Assembly (NCBI GenBank): GCA_900313295.1
Contig: OMQS01000186.1
Coordinates: 1 to 7,735, forward strand
Origin: an uncultured Eubacteriales bacterium
GTDB taxonomy: Bacteria > Bacillota > Clostridia > Oscillospirales > Oscillospiraceae
Direction of reading: 5' to 3'
Length of the DNA: 7,735 nucleotides
Below are positions 5,685 through 7,735 of this stretch, piece by piece (position 1 is the stretch's first letter; every line of letters starts with the position of its first letter). Under the pieces are notes generated by a model. That model saw only the letters and a list, made by a program, of their open reading frames with translations. It was not told where the DNA came from and made no database searches. The position numbers and the translations under genes were made by a program.

Positions 5685-6362
5685 ATGAAGCAGCAATTAC
5701 TGAATCTTTTTGCAACGCCCCGAGACATGACCTGGTAGGACATTCTGCTCAATATCGTGCTGGCCGCGGTGCTGGGCTTTTTCATCTTTCTGTCCTACGC
5801 TCTCTCCCACCGCGGCACGATATACAGCCGGAAATTCAACGCCTTCCTTGTGATCCTGGCGGTGCTCACCGGCACGGTGATGACCGTCATCGGCAACAAC
5901 ATCGCCCTGTCGCTGGGCATGGTGGGCGCTCTGTCCATCGTCCGGTTCCGCACGGCCATCAAGGACTCCCGCGACACGGTGTATATCATCTGGTCCATCA
6001 TCGTGGGCATCTGCTGCGGCGTGGGGGACTATGCCGTGGCCTGCATCGGCAGCGCCGTGACCTTCGTGGTGATCCTGCTGCTGGGCTGCATCAAGAGCGA
6101 CAACCGCATGCTGCTCATCATCCGCGCCGCCCGCAGCCGGCAGGAGCCTATCAAGGGGCAGGTGTATAAGCTCTTTCGCGCCAAGGCCACGCTGCGGGTG
6201 GAGAACACCACCGAGGAGCACGTGGAGCTGATCTATGAGCTGACCCAGCGGCTCCTGCGGCGGGCAGAGAAGGCCACGCCGGACATCCCCGCCAGCATCT
6301 ATGCGCTGGGGAACATCGACTATGTAAATCTCGTGATGCAGAACGACGAGGTATCCAACTAA
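5685..6362 (+). CDS. DUF4956 integral membrane protein, interrupted by an in-frame TAG at codon 18
   Basis: Membrane protein of the DUF4956 family, commonly encoded with VTC and CotH genes; its biochemical role is unknown. A strong ribosome binding site (AGGAGG, 5670-5675) precedes ATG 5685, which reads MKQQLLNLFATPRDMTW, then TAG (5736-5738), then continues in the same frame to TAA 6360-6362. Counting the TAG as a residue the protein is 225 long. Membrane segments lie near residues 20-40, 52-70, 98-114 and 117-135. The family signature GMVGALSIVRFRTAIKD is at 78-94, and a soluble C-terminal domain covers about 140-225. The segment open after the stop can start at GTG 5757 (201 residues, lacking much of membrane segment 1), but that GTG has no well-placed ribosome binding site. 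Either the gene is newly broken, the TAG is a sequence error, or translation restarts. Confidence 0.82.
5736..5738 (+). other. In-frame amber codon in the DUF4956 gene
   Basis: The frame reads ACC TGG TAG GAC ATT. One C-to-T change from CAG (Gln) would create it. The sequence on both sides is intact DUF4956 coding sequence in one frame. The neighbouring VTC gene uses TAG as its real terminator, which argues against general reassignment of TAG in this genome. Confidence 0.9.
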
Positions 6363-6399
6363 ACGGACAAAAAAGCAGGAAAGGAGGCCGAAAGACGAG

Positions 6400-7735
6400 A
6401 TGAAATATAAATGGCTCGCCCTTGCGGCCTGCGCGCTGCTGCTGCTTCTCTCGGCCACCAACCTCTCGGCCGTGCTCACCGACGAGCACCCCCGCTACCA
6501 CCAGCACGCGGAGCGCCCCGCCTACACCCCCTGCGCCGAGCGCGACGGGCAGACCCTCTGCTCCCACCTGCCCCTCGTCCTCATCGAGACCGGCGGCGCG
6601 GAGATCCCCGGCGAACCCATCCGCAACGAGGACGGGAGCCGCAGCAATGATGTCTTCACCACCACCGCCGACGGCGGCAGGCTGCTGCGAGCGTCGGTGG
6701 CCGTAGTGGATCACGAAACGGGCAACAACCACCCCTCGGACGCCCCCACTCTGGAGAGCACCATCGACATCCGCGTGCGGGGCAACTCCTCCCGCTATTT
6801 TGACAAGCACAATTATCTCCTCAAGACCCTGACGGACGACGGCTCCGCCTCGCGGGACGTTTCCATGCTGGGCATGGACGCCTTTGACGAGTGGGCGCTG
6901 CACGGGCCGTATCTGGACAAATCCCTGATCCGCAACTATATGTGGTACAATCTGGCGGGTGAAATTACGGACTATGCCCCCAATGTGCGCTTCTGCGAGG
7001 TGCTGCTCAACGGCGAATATCAAGGGCTTTACGTCATGACGGAGACCATAAACTCCGCCGTAGACGCCCGCCTGCAGCTCACGGAGCCGTCCAAGGACAC
7101 GGTGCAGACCAGCTACGCCCTGCGCCTTGACCGCGGCAGCGGCAACGAGGCGAAAAACATCGAGACCTTTTCCCAGTACGCGCTGCGGAACCTACAGGAC
7201 GTGGACATCGTTTACCCCTCCCCGAAATGGCTCACGCCGGAGCGCGTGGCGTGGATCGCGCAGGACTTTTCCGACTTTGAAAAGTCGCTTTACTCCTATG
7301 ACTACAACACCGAGCCGTACGCCTATTGGGAGCAGGCGGATCGGGCGTCCTTCGTGGATTATTTTATTCTCAATGAATTCACCTGCAACTATGACGCCGG
7401 CTGGCTGTCCACCTATATTTATAAGGACGTGCGGGGCAAATTCAAAATGTGCATCTGGGACTTCAACTCCGCCTGCGACAACTACAGCCACGAGGTGGAC
7501 GACCCCCAGCACTTCGAGCTGCAATACAACGTCTGGTACTACATGCTCAGCAAGGACGAGGGCTTCGTAGACGCCGTTATCGACCGCTACCGCGAGCTGC
7601 GGCAGGGGCTTTTTGGCGACAAGGCTCTCAGCGCCTATATGGACGCCGTGGTGGCCTGGCTCGGCCCCGCGGTGGAGCGCAACTTCTCCGTGTGGGGCTA
7701 CACGCTGGCAGAAGACATGATCTCCCCCGCTGAGC
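6400..7735 (+). CDS. cotH: CotH-like kinase-fold protein, exported (3' end outside window)
   Basis: The first 445 residues of a CotH family protein; the frame is open to the window edge. CotH proteins have an atypical protein-kinase fold, and B. subtilis CotH phosphorylates spore coat proteins. An N-terminal hydrophobic segment after MKYK (about 5-24) is a Sec signal peptide or anchor, placing the domain outside the cytoplasm. CotH hallmarks follow: RVRGNSS (125-131), the WALHGPYLDKSLIRN region (165-179), EVLLNGEYQGLYVMTE (200-215), VDYFILNEFTCNYDAGW (319-335) and the metal-site region MCIWDFNSACDN (350-361). The second Asp of the common WDFD motif is Asn356 here, which may be usual for this subgroup or may weaken catalysis. 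AAGGAGG (6381-6387) lies 12 bases before ATG 6400. As third gene of the c-di-GMP operon, it probably modifies envelope or secreted proteins; no substrate is seen. Confidence 0.9.
   Translation, partial: MKYKWLALAACALLLLLSATNLSAVLTDEHPRYHQHAERPAYTPCAERDGQTLCSHLPLVLIETGGAEIPGEPIRNEDGSRSNDVFTTTADGGRLLRASVAVVDHETGNNHPSDAPTLESTIDIRVRGNSSRYFDKHNYLLKTLTDDGSASRDVSMLGMDAFDEWALHGPYLDKSLIRNYMWYNLAGEITDYAPNVRFCEVLLNGEYQGLYVMTETINSAVDARLQLTEPSKDTVQTSYALRLDRGSGNEAKNIETFSQYALRNLQDVDIVYPSPKWLTPERVAWIAQDFSDFEKSLYSYDYNTEPYAYWEQADRASFVDYFILNEFTCNYDAGWLSTYIYKDVRGKFKMCIWDFNSACDNYSHEVDDPQHFELQYNVWYYMLSKDEGFVDAVIDRYRELRQGLFGDKALSAYMDAVVAWLGPAVERNFSVWGYTLAEDMISPAE

Noticed and set aside
5736..5738. Pyrrolysine or general TAG recoding
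   Set aside because: The VTC gene ends at a TAG with normal family length, the other stops are normal, and no pyl gene or stem-loop evidence is in the window. A CAG-to-TAG mutation or error is simpler.
6421..6432. Possible lipobox (LAAC) in CotH
   Set aside because: The Cys is at residue 11 and the main hydrophobic run follows it instead of preceding it, so it is not a proper lipoprotein signal.
6151..7023. Minus-strand open frames opposite DUF4956 and CotH
   Set aside because: They are shadows of strongly family-like + strand genes and lack ribosome binding sites.
1..7735. CRISPR arrays, tRNA/rRNA genes, insertion sequences
   Set aside because: No spaced direct repeats, tRNA cloverleaf, rRNA-like sequence or transposase was found on reading both strands.

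Overview
The window looks like chromosome from a GC-rich, gut-type Clostridia (Oscillospiraceae-like Firmicutes). The grounds are strong AGGAGG-type ribosome binding sites, compact GC-rich intrinsic terminators, a Clostridia-style short CstA, a c-di-GMP-I riboswitch, and a VTC / DUF4956 / CotH gene set. The taxon is inferred from gene content and base composition, not from a marker gene.

Left part (1-1650): a complete carbon-starvation (CstA) family transporter gene on the + strand starts at a GTG behind a good ribosome binding site. It ends in two back-to-back, sequence-related hairpins, of which the second carries the U-tract of an intrinsic terminator.

Middle part (1649-4344, - strand): a two-gene operon encodes a MoxR-type AAA+ ATPase and a VWA/MIDAS protein of the NorD/CobT-like class. 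The two genes are 2 bases apart. Such pairs usually act as a chaperone machine that remodels or activates a client complex, and no client is encoded nearby. The ATPase has Asn in place of the Walker A Ser/Thr.

Intergenic part (4279-4975): from left to right this holds a putative promoter for the ATPase operon, a terminator-like hairpin, a decayed 5' fragment resembling an LCMT-type SAM methyltransferase gene, an A-rich tract, a strong sigma-A promoter (TTTACT - 17 bp - TATAAT), and a c-di-GMP-I (GEMM) riboswitch whose 3' edge overlaps an intrinsic terminator.

Right part (4976-7735, + strand): the riboswitch controls a three-gene operon. It encodes a VTC-domain (polyphosphate-polymerase-like) protein, a DUF4956 integral membrane protein, and an exported CotH-like kinase-fold protein that runs off the window. 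The overlap of terminator and aptamer suggests that c-di-GMP binding permits transcription (an ON switch). The three proteins plausibly form a membrane-linked phosphoryl-transfer or polyphosphate system acting on envelope components in response to c-di-GMP; this function is a hypothesis. The DUF4956 gene carries an in-frame TAG at codon 18 although the rest of its frame is intact, which is the most surprising single base-level feature of the window.
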